In this document: positions 23,801 through 35,960 of the stretch, one piece after another
How the letters are laid out: the number at the start of each line of letters is the position of its first letter
How positions within the stretch are numbered: the first letter of the stretch is position 1
DNA from: Ontholestes murinus
Lineage: Eukaryota > Arthropoda > Insecta > Coleoptera > Staphylinidae
DNA length: 64,000 nucleotides
Assembly: GCA_963969525.1 (NCBI GenBank)
Contig: OZ018394.1
Span: forward strand, 32,428,447 to 32,492,446
Reading direction: 5' to 3'
Translations under genes and position numbers: made by a program
Notes under the pieces: generated by a model
Told to the model about the DNA's origin: nothing
What the model saw: only the letters and a program-made list of their open reading frames with translations
Database searches by the model: none

Positions 23801-26800
23801 GATCTAAGACATTATCAATGTATCAACGAGCGTTTAATGTACCTGGAATGAACACCAAAGGTGACTGCACCCACACCATGACAATCGGTATTAAAGCTAA
23901 AGGCGTCTTTCAGCAAATTCTTAATTTCTTCGTCCTCCTCGATATCGACGCACTATTCTACGTCCACCTGGATTCATCGCTAAACGCGATGTTATTCCAT
24001 TCTCCAACCCAACGCCAGGAAGGTCTTCCAGTTGGACGATGTCGCTGTATACCTTCTTCTGACCATGAAGACCATATTCTTGTCACAATTGTATGATCCC
24101 GATTCATTCTTCTGCCAATTTCCTGAACGATAAACCTGCTTCTTTCATGCCGATAATTCAACCCCTATCAAACTCCGAAGTTTGAGAAAAATTTGGGTGT
24201 TGTCTTACTCTGGGCATTATGAACTATCACTGTGAAAACTTCAGAATAAAACTGCTGATAAATTCTAAGTAAATAATCTTCAATGCCCATATAAAAAGTT
24301 GTAGATTTTTAAGATAACAATGACGGAAAAACCTCAACGGCTCGACTTTTTTATTCAGAGTTTAATCATTTTGTACCAACGAATAAACAATTATTTTCAC
24401 CAAGTTTCGATTCAATTGTATTACTCTTTCTGGGTGGTGAATTTCATATGAACGTGAGTGTATATTCTTTAACACGCTATACAAATAATTTTGGAGCTAT
24501 GATCAATATAATAAATAAATCAAATAAATTAACAGAAAGGGTATTTATATTCAATGTTTTTATTTCCGTTATTTGTTTGTTTGCCTAGTCCCAGTTAAAG
24601 CTAGTTTTTGATTTTCAATTTAAAATAACAATTGGAATGAATTCATCTTTCTATACAGGGTGAGTTTCTTTCGATGTTCTCTATGGGGATCTCGGAAACT
24701 ATAAGAGATAAAGAAACGGTTAAATGGAGAAAGAAGTGTAGATTTACGAGACGAATAAAATTCCACTTTCAAAGTTTTCAAAAAAGTCAAGGGTAACTAG
24801 ATATTTTGAAAAAAGTAAAAAGTGTCAATTTTTTCAAATCAATATATCTCAGTTATTATAACAGATAGAAAAAAACTGTAATGGACAAAGTTTTAGATAA
24901 TTTTATGCAGATTAATAAAAAATAATCAGAAAATTTTTATCGCCATTGTTTTCCAAGATATGACGCAAACTTACATTTTTTTAAATGGAAACCATAGTTG
25001 GCTGTGACCTCATTCAAAAGGTAATTTTTTTCTCTTTAATCTAATATGGCATACGACATAGTTATTTCTAAAATTGAGTGAGTTATAGTCATTTTAAATT
25101 TTATTATAAATTAAAAATGGATAGCCATGAAAAAGATGAAAGTAAAATAATTGCAGTTGTTTATAATATTAGCAATATTGTAATTATTAGTTTTACAGAG
25201 ATAAATCAAAATGAAACAACTGCATAAAGTAATTCTGTAATTATCAATATATCAATGGGAGAGAAATTTTAATATTAAAAAAATATGGTCACTAGTCCAC
25301 TATTAATACTATTATGACATAAATGATATCTTTTTAAAATTGATTTTATCGCTTTTTGACTATTCTCATGTAAATTGAATTAAATGTTTCAATAACAACT
25401 AGTTTATGATCCTCCACAGATTGATATGATTTCTCATATACTTTGTTTTTTACATAACCCCACAGAAAAAAATCTAAAACACGCAGATCAGGAAATCTAG
25501 GTGGCCCTGGGATTGGTTTATTTCTTCCCACTTATGAGTTAGGAAAAGCATCATTTAAATAATTTGTAAAGCCAACATGTTATTAGGTAGAGCACCGTCA
25601 TATTGGAACCATTTTAATCTTGCTTGTAATGATAAATTTAAACAATCGAGCGTATCTTCAAATGTTTTCTGAATAAAATGAAAGTAATCAGTTTCACTTA
25701 GTGAGCTTTCAAAAATATATGGACCGAGAATTATTAATCCAAACACACCATGGATTAAACCCAAATTTAATTTGTAGTTTTCTCTGTGAAACTTCTCGTG
25801 GATTCTCTTAAGTTCATCTATGTTCATTGTGGCGATTAAAAATACCACAATTAGTGAATCGCAATTCATCTGTTCATAATATTTTTGTAAGAAACGTATT
25901 ATCCTCTTGATAAATGGGTTTATACCACATACAGAAGGCCATTTGATAATTACAAAATTTTATTCTTATGCTGGTTTTTTATTTTTATTTAACTTTGAAG
26001 AACTAATAATTACAATATTGCTATTATTATAAACAACTGCAATTGTTTTACTTTCATCTTTTTCATGGCTACCCATTTTTTATTTATAATAAAATTTAAA
26101 ATGACTATAACTCACTTATTTTTAGAAATAACTATGTCGTATGTCATATTGGATTAAAGAGAAAAATATTACCTTTTGAATGAGGCCATAGCCAGCTGTG
26201 GTTTCGATTTAAAAAAATGTAAGTTTGCATCATATCTCGGAAAATAATGGCGATAAAAATTTTCTGATTATTTTTTTATTAATCTACATAAAATTATCTA
26301 AAACTTTGTCCTGTACAATTTTTTTCTATCTGTTATAATAACCGAGATATATTGATTTGAAAAAATTGACACTTTTTACTTTTTTCAAAATATCTAGTTA
26401 CCCTTGACTTTTTTGAAAACTTTGAAATTGGAATTTTATTCGTCTCGTTAATCTACACTTCTTTCCCCATTTAACCGTTTCTCTATCTCTTATAGTTTCC
26501 GAGATCCCCATAGAGAACATCGAAAAAAACTCACCCTGTATATTAAAACATCTAAACAACTATTTTAAAAACAATATTAGAGACTGTCACAGAATTTAGG
26601 TAATTGATGGTGTATTTCCTTTTTTATTTTGTTTGATTGTCACCATTTTCATCAGAGGTGTCCTCTTCAAAGAAAGAAAGATTTTTTCCTAGCTCTCGTT
26701 ATTTTGTAATTCATCAAACCGAGCCCAAAAAGCATCTATGAACAGCAAAGATTTTTGATTGATGCAGCTTTATTTTGAAAATATAAGCCTAAGTTTAAAA

Positions 26801-28369
26801 ATATAACCAATAACTCATTCAAGTATGGGAGTACCATATATTTCTATTCAGATTATTGATCGTCTGTCACCTGTTTCCTTTTTCAATCGCTGCTTAAAAT
26901 CCCTTGCTTCTCAGATTAAATAAATCATTGCAATAAATTGATATTCTTGGGGCAAAACATTCTGAAAAATATATCTAAGGTATAGAAAAATTTCCACTTC
27001 AGCCCGTTTGGCCACTGTGGCACATTTGTTCTCTCACGAGTAACTTAACTTTTGATTCTATATATTTTATGTATGTAGATCAATACAAAGAATAGCTCTA
27101 ATCAAAAACATCCAAATTACGATATTTGAAGTCTTTCACTACTAATAACGAAAGTTGAACTTTCTGAGAGTTACCATCTTACCGTTAAATTTCAGATCCT
27201 TATTAATTTGTGAATACATATAGTTTTCTGTGCGAGTTTTTTTAGTTTGTAGCTTGGATAAACTATTAACGTAAGCATTGTTAATTTGATTATAATTTTC
27301 AGGATTTCTAGTTTTTACATCTTCCTGTCAATTTTTGATACTTTGACAGTTGATAGCGGCCATATTGTTGAAGCCATGTTATAAATTGGCTGTTATTTAT
27401 TCAGCTTATTTTGCCAAATCACTGCCACTTTTCTGAAATTGTAAAAACATATTAAAATCAAAAATAAAAGTAATAATTAGAATTAATTATTTTGAGCGCT
27501 TCTGCATCATAGTTTTACATTATTACAATGTGAAAACTACAAAAATAAGTAACAGTTAAATATTTAATTTACAATATTAAAATCAGTTCGAAATTTAGAA
27601 TTTAGAAAATTTCTAAGAATGTCAACCACACATTATTTTACAACATCTAGTAATCAAGAACCGTAACAATTTAACTCTAATTATTTTTACAGTCCTCCGT
27701 AAATCACCATTAACGTTTACATCTAATGATAATAAAATCAATTCAAATTATTTGTGATGTCAAAAATATCATCAACATTTTTGAAATATTATTCGTTTCG
27801 GTTTTAGCCCTATTTCCAAAATAATATTTCAGAACAACAATACAACTTTTATAGATTCTAGTTCTATATCATAAGAAAATAAGAGGTTTTTTCTTTATTT
27901 TTTATATAAATATAAACTCACTGCATTCAACTATATAATATTTTCTAATTAAAACTGAACATTTGATCTCAAAGTAAAATTGTCGATTATAATCAACAGA
28001 TTATACCATATAAAGCATATCTACAAATAAATGAGAAAAAAATTTAAATTTATGCTCATCAGATATATACTCATGATAAAGTGATATTTGAGACATTTTA
28101 TTTTGTAAACCTTAGAACCAGTTCTCATACTAATATTAATTTTTTTATCATTACAGCACCATCCGAAGTACCAATTTCAGTACGGTGTTGAGGATCACCA
28201 CACCGGCGATATCAAATCACAGCAAGAGGAACGTGATGGCGATGTTGTAAGGGGAGAGTACAAAGTTTTACAGCCTGACGGAAGGACTCGCACCGTCCAC
28301 TACACCGCTGACAAACATAATGGATTCAGAGCCCATGTTGTTTATTCTGGGCATGCTTCGCATCCCTAA
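17859..28369 (+). CDS. RR-2 cuticular protein 2 (three exons)
   Basis: Small secreted chitin-binding cuticle protein of 96 residues. Coding exons: 17859-17870 (Met-Tyr-Phe-Lys, donor gtatga), 18787-18852 and 28157-28369, all junctions phase 0. The signal peptide is MYFKVLLLVAVITCAWA, followed by a short acidic linker QHEEEHYEY. The last exon is almost only the RR-2 domain: it begins HHPKYQFQYGVEDHHTGDIK, has ERDGDVVRGEYKVLQPDGR and TVHYTADKHNGFRAH, and ends SGHASHP. Splice acceptors are tttcag and attacag. It lacks the His-rich tail of gene 1 and is close to the RR-2 domain minimum. Intron 2 is 9.3 kb and contains a DDE transposon, a repeat array, a Tc1 element and a long-TIR mariner-like element. 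No clean AATAAA was seen close downstream. The long intron is inferred from the matching exon design of the three paralogs. Confidence 0.88.
17883..18786. other. intron 1 of cuticle gene 2
   Basis: AT-rich, no recognised transposon or conserved motif. It ends in a pyrimidine-rich tract before the acceptor at 18785-18786. Confidence 0.5.
18976..21036 (+). mobile_element. 2.06-kb Tc1/mariner-superfamily DDE transposon, defective
   Basis: Terminal inverted repeats of 37 bp (CACTATTCACGTTGTTTTTG... on the left; the right end reads out as GTATATTCACATTGTTTTTG...) are flanked by TA duplications at 18974-18975 and 21037-21038. The + strand encodes a transposase in pieces. A possible intron lies at about 19271-19314; the first catalytic Asp is in YLDETWIYQNG (about 19695), followed by RRWV; then 19763-20020; then, shifted in frame, DKPPTVSSKKSRMKEWL and 20100-20510 with EHGHEVLRLPPYHCQYDPIE, carrying the third catalytic acidic residue. 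The segment that should hold the second Asp (the DNAPYH-type box) is lost at a frameshift near 19980-20000. The C-terminus is acidic (SDSDSDW). A relative is at 60.4-60.8 kb. It lies in intron 2 of cuticle gene 2. Confidence 0.85.
21037..21900. other. intron 2 of cuticle gene 2, unassigned stretch
   Basis: AT-rich; no open frame, repeat boundary or domain recognised before the degenerate tandem array begins near 21900. Confidence 0.45.
23330..24460 (-). mobile_element. Tc1-like transposon, inactive
   Basis: Inverted terminal repeats of about 100 bp run from CACTCGATTACATATTAAAT (23330) and, inverted, to the right end at 24460, which reads out as CACTCACGTTCATATGAAAT. A TA follows on the right; the left TA has mutated. 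The - strand encodes a broken Tc1 transposase: the helix-turn-helix region at 23958-24161 includes RRMNRDHTIVTRIWSSW and, joined by deletion, FSDESRW with the first catalytic Asp; the C-terminal end at about 23475-23650 reads SPDNLDDLRLQLEVALNEMP, an in-frame stop, DHLILSMPRK and RGDVTHY. It is inserted into a unit of the surrounding 440-bp array, whose sequence resumes at 24461. Confidence 0.85.
24654..26540 (-). mobile_element. mariner-like element with about 540-bp terminal inverted repeats
   Basis: The left arm 24654-25192 and right arm about 26000-26540 are inverted repeats with mostly single-base differences; the tips are TACAGGGTGAGTTT / AAACTCACCCTGTA with TA duplications at 24652 and 26541. 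The core (about 25200-26000) encodes a decayed transposase on the - strand. In 25555-25869 the GLIHGVFGLIILGPYIFE and KWFQYDGALP segments (the second catalytic Asp) are visible, and in 25346-25531 GPPRFPDLRVLDFFLWGYVK. Upstream, in a shifted frame, is FTNCGIFNRHNEH. The pattern matches insect DDE_3 transposases that carry an N-terminal DUF4817 domain; that domain is not visible here. It is inserted in the 440-bp array and the array continues on both sides. Confidence 0.85.
27001..28156. other. end of intron 2 of cuticle gene 2
   Basis: AT-rich; no transposon or open frame recognised. It ends with the acceptor ttatcattacag before the RR-2 exon. Confidence 0.5.
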
Positions 28370-31300
28370 CATAGTTTTCATTGGCCTATAGGTATAAATT
28401 AAATTGTATGGAAACACTGTTGCGGGCAGTTGTACTTGATTGATTTAAACTTAATTATTAGTGAATAATGCCATATTAGTTATAGTTTAGTTAATAATGT
28501 TTCAGTTTAATTTAGTATATTGACGCAAAAAAATAATTAATTTTATGTACTGACTGTCTATATTTATAGAGTTATATTTTATTACAAATATATATTTTTA
28601 ATGATATCCAATGTATTATTTGTATAACTTCTCAGTATTGAGATTAATCTAATTTTGGGAAAGTAAAATCAAACAATATATTTATTTTAAGTAGATTTTA
28701 AATGTTAAAGTAGAACTACACGCAAGGAATTTCATTGCACGAAGAAGCCACATTGTTGTGAAGAACTATGAATGTGTTATTACTTTAATATTTAAAAAGT
28801 GGAGACTCAACTAGTTTCGCTTGTAACAGCATTACTTAATGATTAAAAAAGAAAACCGGCAGATTTAATACCTATATATTCAGATAATAAGTGCTTTATG
28901 TATTGGGGAAGATTGACTGAATATAGAAAAACTGCCCAATTTATTTTATAATCACTCTTGATGGTGCTGTAAGTAAACTAGTTGAGTAAGTATATACAAT
29001 CAATAAAACAAACCAAGTGTATATTATCAAAAATAATGAGGAACGATTACGTTTGCATCTAAGCATGATACTAATCATACTCCTTGACTTGTAACTCTTC
29101 GGGATCATTTTTCAATAACAAGAAATTTTGGCGTTGGAGCTTTTCGGGATAAATTTGTTTTAAAAGAATAAATTGGTGGTGGAAGCTATTAACTAATCAT
29201 CAAAAGTTCTTATGCTTGACATAAATTGAAGAAATCAATTTTTTGGTGTTACAAGAATTTGCATTGGAATATGCATTGGAATCAAGTCATATTTAATGAC
29301 AACCTTTGACTTTATTTATGGGTTTAAGTTGGTAACTAAATGGTTAGAGGATATCTTGGAGATAGAAGCAACATGCAGTTTTCTATACAATGGCATATTG
29401 CTCTTACTTAATGTGTGATATTGCGGATAAAGCAGGTCTCCTCTTGTAGTTATTTGGGAAACTACTCTTAAATCAACAAGATAATTATGCAGCCGTATAT
29501 CGCAAGAGTTGCTATAGAATTTCTAAATACTGTTAATAGTAGCCTACTTTCATAGGTTATTACTTATAAATGGGTAAAAAATGACAAAATAGAGAACCAT
29601 CAGCATGGTGTTAAAATTATATGTATGTTTTTCTTTTTTTTGTCTTTTATGTTGTAAATGCCTCGTTATTTTATTTGTATATATTGTAACTATGCCTGAT
29701 AAAGTTTAAATAAAAATAAAGATAATACGTACGTTTGTATCTGATAAGTCTTCCTCTGGCATCATTTTACCGTCTACGCATGCTAGAATGGAGCTAAGGA
29801 AGAGTGAATTGGGCACAAAAATAGCATCAAATTTTCGACTTTGTGCATCCACGATGGTATTAGGTGAAACGCAACACAACGAGTGATGCTTGGTCATCAT
29901 TGAGGGCAACATTAACGCAGCTGAATAAATTGCCAATGTGCATGAATCAGTTTGGCTTCCATATCTTTAGAAGCTGTAAACGTTCAACAAATTCTAGTAG
30001 TTGCAGTATATTATGCGACTTATGAAATGAATTACTTTTTGATACAAATGTAGAATTTTACAGTCCGAATTTAAACTATAGTCTTCTAGAATATTGTAAT
30101 TTTTGTTGTATTCTTTATAAATCATTTCATTCTTGAGCAATCTCTCATATTTAGCTACCATACAAGCTGGAAAATTAACGCCACATTGTTTTATATTTGT
30201 TATATTTTATGATTTCTGACAACCTGTTACCAATATTAAATGCTGTATTAGTTTCAAGTTATTATTCTCTTACGTAATTTTCAAGTTCAATACCAATTAG
30301 GTTTAAAGGCATATTGACGACCTCATTGTAATACTATTGAATTACTAATTAGTTCTCACCAGTAAATAATACATGTACTGAATTATTAAAATTGTTTCTC
30401 TATTTTTAGGGAATAATTTTAAATGCTGTTTGTATTGTATCAAAATTTTATTTTTCTTAAGTTCTTGATGTAAAGAGAAATAACCCAAAATAGTTATAAC
30501 ATTATATTTGAAAGATGAATATCGGGTTCATTTATAGCTAAATCTTTTCTGTACATCTTCAAGTAATGCAGATGGACCTTGGCCGATAGCGAAAAGATAT
30601 ATAATAGCAAAGGTGCCACCTAGCATGAATATTTTCACTTTTCAAATGCTGCAACAAGTGAGTTTACTTTATAAGGCTTGTCAATTTTAATATGTTCATC
30701 TTTTGTATCAGTGATATGTAGAATATTTCGTAACTTATCAAATCTTTTACATGATACTTGCAAATATTCGATAAATTTTATTCTTCTGGTAAAATAATAG
30801 AGCAAATTATACCCATTCCCATAGATGTTAATTGCGAAATATTAAGTGTAATATTTGTAACTTTATCATTCGTATTATATATTTGTATTCTTTATGATAA
30901 TGTCCTGCAAATATTTAAAAATATATTAGGAAATTGAATAAACTGACAGGATAGAGTAGAAGAATTTGGACTGGAGTATAATTTGGACCGCTACCATATC
31001 CAAAGACTGATGAAATCGGTGCGATTTGAGATAGGCAATTTATTATACGAAGATATAGACGAGGATAATGAAATCGGTTCTAAAGGTCATTACAAGTATT
31101 GTATTATCAGCACAAATATTACATATTTATATATAATTTACAGTTACAATGTTAGATTTACGTTTCTGTAAAATATCCAACATAAAATAATCAAGTTGCC
31201 TAATTTCGGAAATGATATTTCTTTTATTTAATTTTATAAATATATAGTAAATTTAAAAAATATTTCTAGAGTTACAATGTCAAAAAGAGGACTGACTAGC

Positions 31301-31640
31301 TTTATTTTCTACAGACATGAAAATAATTATTTCTAAGCATATCCTTCACCCTGAGAATGTTATTTTTTTATTTAACAACTAAAACCGTTGAAAAGCTAGC
31401 ATTTGACTTTGATGTTGCAAAATAATATGGCTCACTACATAGTTTCAATGGAGATAAGAAAATTGCTGATAAAAAATTGTTCTCATCTTTCGCTCTGGAA
31501 ATCCGAAGAAACCTCGATTGCAAGAGCCAGAGGCCTAAATAGAATACCATTTATATTTTCGATCTCTTAAAATGAATTGTCGATTAGTATAAATATACAG
31601 CTGGCACTATATTTAACGTGGAAGAATCAGGGTTTACTAC
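28370..31640. other. intergenic interval with short unassigned coding-like patches
   Basis: No gene recognised. At about 29560-29720 the sequence '...gcctgataaagtttaaataaaaataaag' looks like a LINE 3' tail. Coding-like patches of unknown family are 29706-29936 (-, 76 codons), about 30540-30640 (-, MLGGTFAIIYLFAIGQGPS), 30960-31080 (+, LDRYHIQRLMKSVRFEIGN) and 31370-31545 (+, TTKTVEKLAFDFDVAK, a stop, then FNGDKKIADKKLFSSFALE). Each is short, stop-bounded and without a start or splice context, so they are probably relics of mobile elements or of a dead gene. Confidence 0.35.
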
Positions 31641-33387
31641 TGTGAAAAAATAGTTGTTCGTAAAGCATCAGGTAGGAAGTCTACTAAGTGATGAAGCGTC
31701 AATACAACTAAGGTCTGTGCAGTTAGTGCGGCTATTCCACCAACAACAGAGGTGACTCACTACATGAATTTATTATCTGTAACAATTTAGAAATACTAAA
31801 CCAAGGCTCTGAACCCACTTCGTGACAACTCGGAGCCAAAATGTAATAGATATTACATTGGCAACTAGCGGTATCTCCACGACTGGCAAGTATCAACGTC
31901 GGTCTCAATGTCGGACCATAGGTGCATCAAATATACACTAACACATACACGTTACCTTCGCAACCCGAGACTGACGGACAGAAATACCTACGTAGACAAC
32001 CTCTCCCTGAGTCTGCCAACCTGCGAAGCATCAGTCGAACTGGATGGTCTATAAAAACATCCAACACGACTACCAAAAACTAATAAGACAAAGACAAAGG
32101 GCAGCCTGGAAGTCTTTTTGTGAGGAAGTTGAAACCAATTCAGTAGCTGCAAGGCTCAAAAAGATCCTCTCCAAGGATCCCCCACGACAAATAGGTTGCC
32201 TAAAACGAGAGGATGGAAGTTACTTTTCTAACCTCTCGGAAGCAGCTGAAATTCTCATTAACACCAATTTCTCAGGATGTACGGACACCGACGAAGGCTG
32301 GTCAGAATCCATACCCTCAAACCCCTCCAAGGAGGAGGCGGCAAACTATCTCGCGGAAGGGGCATATATAACCTGGGAAATCAAAAGCTTCTCACCATTT
32401 AAAGCGCCAGGCCTGGACGGGCTGGACATATTTTAAGCCCACCTAGCCAAAATCTTCAAGGTATGTATTGCGTTCAGATACATCTCTCTAGCATAGAGGG
32501 AAGCAAAACCTATCTTCATACCGAAACCTAGTCGTATAGATTACACCCCACAGTTAGTGCGTGGATTAAAAGTATGATGGAGAACAGGGTAGTCACAGTA
32601 AATGTAGGAAATACCACTGTCAGAAAGATCATTGCTAAAAGCTGCCCACAGGGTGGAGTACATTCACCACTCCTGTGGAACATAGTTGTTGACAGCCTAC
32701 TGCGGCGACTTAACGACAATAGTGATATGCAGCTTGATGCAGGAAGCCCTCATAATAATTGAACACTGGTGTAATGACCAGTCTCTGACCATAAACCCGT
32801 CAAAGACTGAAATGGTCCTCTTTACAAGGCAAAGGAAACTAGGTAAGTAAAAACTTCCTAAGCTCCTCAACACCCGGTTGACATTGTCGTCGAAAGTCAA
32901 ATACCTGGGAGTTATCCTCGACGGCAAGCTGACGTGGGAACCACATCTCAAAATGAAATGTAAAAAAGCATGTGTCTCCCTCTGGCAATGCCGGAGGGCT
33001 GTGGGCGCAGACATGGGGGCTACCTCCCAAGACAGCACTCTGGCTGTACACAGCGGTAGTAAGCATGCCTCAGCATGACCGGGGTAATGTGAATAACACC
33101 CACTGCAGCAATGGAAGCAATGCTATGCCTTCCACCTCTCGACTTATACGTAGAGGAGATGGCCACGGCAGCAGCACTGCGCCTAAACTCAGTTGGACTC
33201 TGGTACAAAGGAGGCAGGGCTGGTACACACTGTCACCTCTTAAAGTCAAGAAGACACCCTTCCTTGGAAGGAAAAGGGACAATCTGCCACTCTGATACGT
33301 CTTCAACAGACCCTATAATGCAGAGATGCACAGACTTATTAAGACTAGGGGCCACTCGGGCAAATCATGAACTGATAGCGGGCCGCC

Positions 33388-35960
33388 AGAAGTGTAGGTA
33401 ATTAAAGACAATAAATAATTGATAATAATGTATTAAAATTAAAAAGGAATTTATTAATTTGAAGCGTGGCACTGCATAGTGCTTACAATCTTTTTTATAT
33501 TTGGCTCAAATTTACTTGTAGCAACACGTAAAACTGCTTACAAACTTTCATTTGCAAGGCGGTTTCTATTTTTGGTTTTATTATTATTAAGTATTGAAAA
33601 AGTTTGTTCACATATATAGGTAGAACCAAATAAGCTGGCACATTTCAGAGCGTTTATGCGCAACTCTTTGTACATATTTTTATCAATGCAGCGGTAAAAG
33701 TTCAGCAAGTCTCCTTCGTTGAATTTGTTGCGTAAATCTTCGTCGTTTTGAATGTCGATAATTTCTAACTGCATTGACTCTGGCGCATTTTCAACTGAAA
33801 TCGTGAAAGGATTGCTGAATATGTCCAACAGAGGTTTCACTTTTTTAAACTCCGAAAATCTGTCTTGAAAAGATTGAATCAAAATATCTAGCTTTTCTAC
33901 ATAACTGAAATTAATCGCAGTTTTGTTGAATTTTTCAGCCATTTTCTTATAATTCGGAAAATGATTGTAATTTCCAGAATTCAATTGCGATCTGAAAAGT
34001 GTCAGCTTGCATTGAAAGGATGATACATGAGCGTAGAGCTGGGATATCAGTTGATTTTTGCCTTGAAGCCGTGTGTTCAAGACATTCAAATGATTTGTAA
34101 TGTCAACTAAAAAAGCCAAATCACACAACCAATCAGGATTTTTAAGTTCCGGGACATCCCTTTGCTTTTCCGCCAGAAATATTCCAATTTCTTCTATTAA
34201 ATTTAGAAATCGTTCCAGTGTCAATCCACGACTTAGCCACCTTACTTCTGTATAATACAGTAAATCTCCATATTCGCTTTCGATGTCATCAAGGAATTGT
34301 TTGAATTGCCTGTGATTGAGTCCTCGTGATTTTATGAAATTTACAGTCGAAACTACCACTTTCATGACATTTTGAAATTCAATTTGTTTAGCACAGAGGG
34401 CTTCTTGGTGTATAATGCAGTGAAACTGCATGAGATCTTCAGCCTTTATGTTTTTTTCTTGCAGATGCTTTTTCAGCAAAGTAACTAGCCCGGAATTGAC
34501 ACCAATCATCGAAGGAGCACCGTCAGTCGCAACTCCCGATAATTTTGATAAGTCCAAATCAGTTTTTGAACGCTCATCCAAAAGTACATTGAGTATATCA
34601 ACTCCTTTGGTTTGACCTTTCAATGAACACATTCCTAATAACTCTTCTACGACTTCAAAATCTTGAGTAACACCTCGTATGAATATTAGAAGTTGAGCTG
34701 TGGAACTAATATCAGTGGATTCGTCGAGTGCTAATGAAAAAAATTCAATGATCTTAGTTTTTTCAGTTAATTGTTCCGCAATATTACCTGACAAAGACAT
34801 AATTCGTCTTTGGATGGTCATACGATTCAGTTGAATTTTCTCAAACTTTTTTGCTGCTTCTGGACACATTTTCTTAGCGGCAATTTCTATGCATTCTTTT
34901 ACAAAATCCCCATCATTGAAGGGGCGACTTCGCTTTGCTATCATTCGAGAAATTTCATAACTAACTTCTGTAGCTGTTTCTGAATCTTCAATGGGTTTTC
35001 TAAACATAGCTTGCTGACCCGTAAGCTCCCGTTTTAAAGACAACATTTTTTGCTTTCTTAATTCGCCTGTAAACTTGGTAAAAGAAGGATGCTGCGTTTC
35101 ATAGTGCCTTTTTACATTATATTCCTTTGCAATTGCAACAGAATTCTTGCAAATTAAACAAACGACTTTGTTATGCGACCATACAAAAAAGTATTTCTCA
35201 GTCCAAATTTCTTGAAATTGCCGATTTTCATCTTTAACCTTACGTTTTTTACTAGGTCCTGGCTTGTCCATGTTGCGTTCTAATCCTGGCTAGGATTAAC
35301 ACAGCACCTAAAAACAATTACAGTACCTACTTAAATTACCCATCCTTTTTAAATTATCAAAAATAATTGATTAAATAGGTAGGGAAACACTTATTAATAA
35401 TAGAGTTTTACTTACGATTTCACAACACAATTATACACGGCTCTTGACGGTTAACACTGCAACAGGAAATCTACGTTGAATGTGGATCAAAATATATGAC
35501 ACCGGCTAGTGGAGTACAACTATTGCCTTCCAAAACCTCTATTAAACTCACAGAACACTAATACACCTAGCGGCGATTAAACGTGGCTTTTATACCGCGC
35601 GTATAGAGTCGAAAACTGTCTGGAGAAATCTCGAAACCGACTCTGGAAGCTTCGAGTCGTGTACTATCTACGCGAGCGATCGTCATCGCGCCGCCGGCCG
35701 CCGCGCTTCTTCAAGCAAACGAATTTAACCGAGATCAGCACGAACATTACCGACCGCTGTTACCGACGACGCACGTACGGCGCACCGTAATAGCGCGCGC
35801 GCGAGATTCAAATTACTTTTCGAACATATTTTTTTTGGTTTTATTCTGGAATAGAATTCAATATTTTTAGAATGTACGAGAGTATTATTTTTGCTGTCGG
35901 CGGGCCACCGGTATTCGACCGGCGGGCCGCATGCGGCCCGCGGGCCGCGGTCTGTGCAGA
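33388..35960 (-). mobile_element. hAT transposon inserted in the LINE
   Basis: The interval between the two halves of the RNase H-bearing LINE is a hAT element read from right to left. Its 5' end (35690-35960) is strikingly GC-rich, with GGCCCGCGGGCCGCATGCGG, as in hAT families whose ends carry GGCCCGC motifs. The left end is near the GGGCCGCCAGAAGTGTAGG at about 33382-33400. The exact tips and the 8-bp target duplication could not be fixed, so the borders are good to about 20 bp. About 700 bp precede the coding sequence. Confidence 0.7.
33454..35271 (-). pseudogene. hAT transposase, almost intact, one premature stop
   Basis: DDE/RNase H-fold transposase of a hAT element of the BED-finger type. 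The open frame begins with ATG at 35271 and runs 577 codons to a TAA at 33540-33538. The BED-like zinc finger has C38, C41, H56 and H61 (VVCLICKN ... KRHYETQH). The LALDESTDISSTAQLLIFIR segment near residues 177-196 is the conserved catalytic-domain box. The C-terminal dimerisation region is CASLFGSTYICEQTFSILNN near 545-565. After the TAA, the same frame stays open for 27 codons (starting AVLRVATSKFEPNI) to another stop at 33456-33454, which is where family members normally end. So a single nonsense codon removes the tail; no frameshift is seen. It is by far the best preserved transposase in the window. Confidence 0.85.

Larger units (their letters stand above)
21900..27000. repeat. degenerate tandem array, unit about 440 bp, interrupted by two transposons
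   Basis: A segment of the form 'gctgaagctagtccttgattttcaatttaa...ccattg(a)aatgaatta atctt' recurs at about 22529, 22971, 24592 and 26891, with shorter or more decayed versions near 22050 and 22168. The two best uninterrupted copies are about 440 bp apart. A second landmark, '...gcctatacaaataattt(a)ga', occurs near 22845 and 24478. The Tc1 element (23330-24460) and the long-TIR element (24654-26540) both sit inside units, and the unit sequence continues correctly on their far sides. On the - strand parts of the units are open (for example 23078-23353, 91 codons) and different copies give loosely similar peptides, so the unit may derive from an old coding sequence. No family recognised. Confidence 0.65.

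Noticed and set aside
23680..24096. 138-codon + strand frame
   Set aside because: Antisense of the Tc1 transposase; the - strand carries the recognisable motifs.
32697..33306. Several overlapping frames on both strands
   Set aside because: The LINE RT thumb region is less AT-rich, so other frames stay open by chance; only the + frames show RT motifs.
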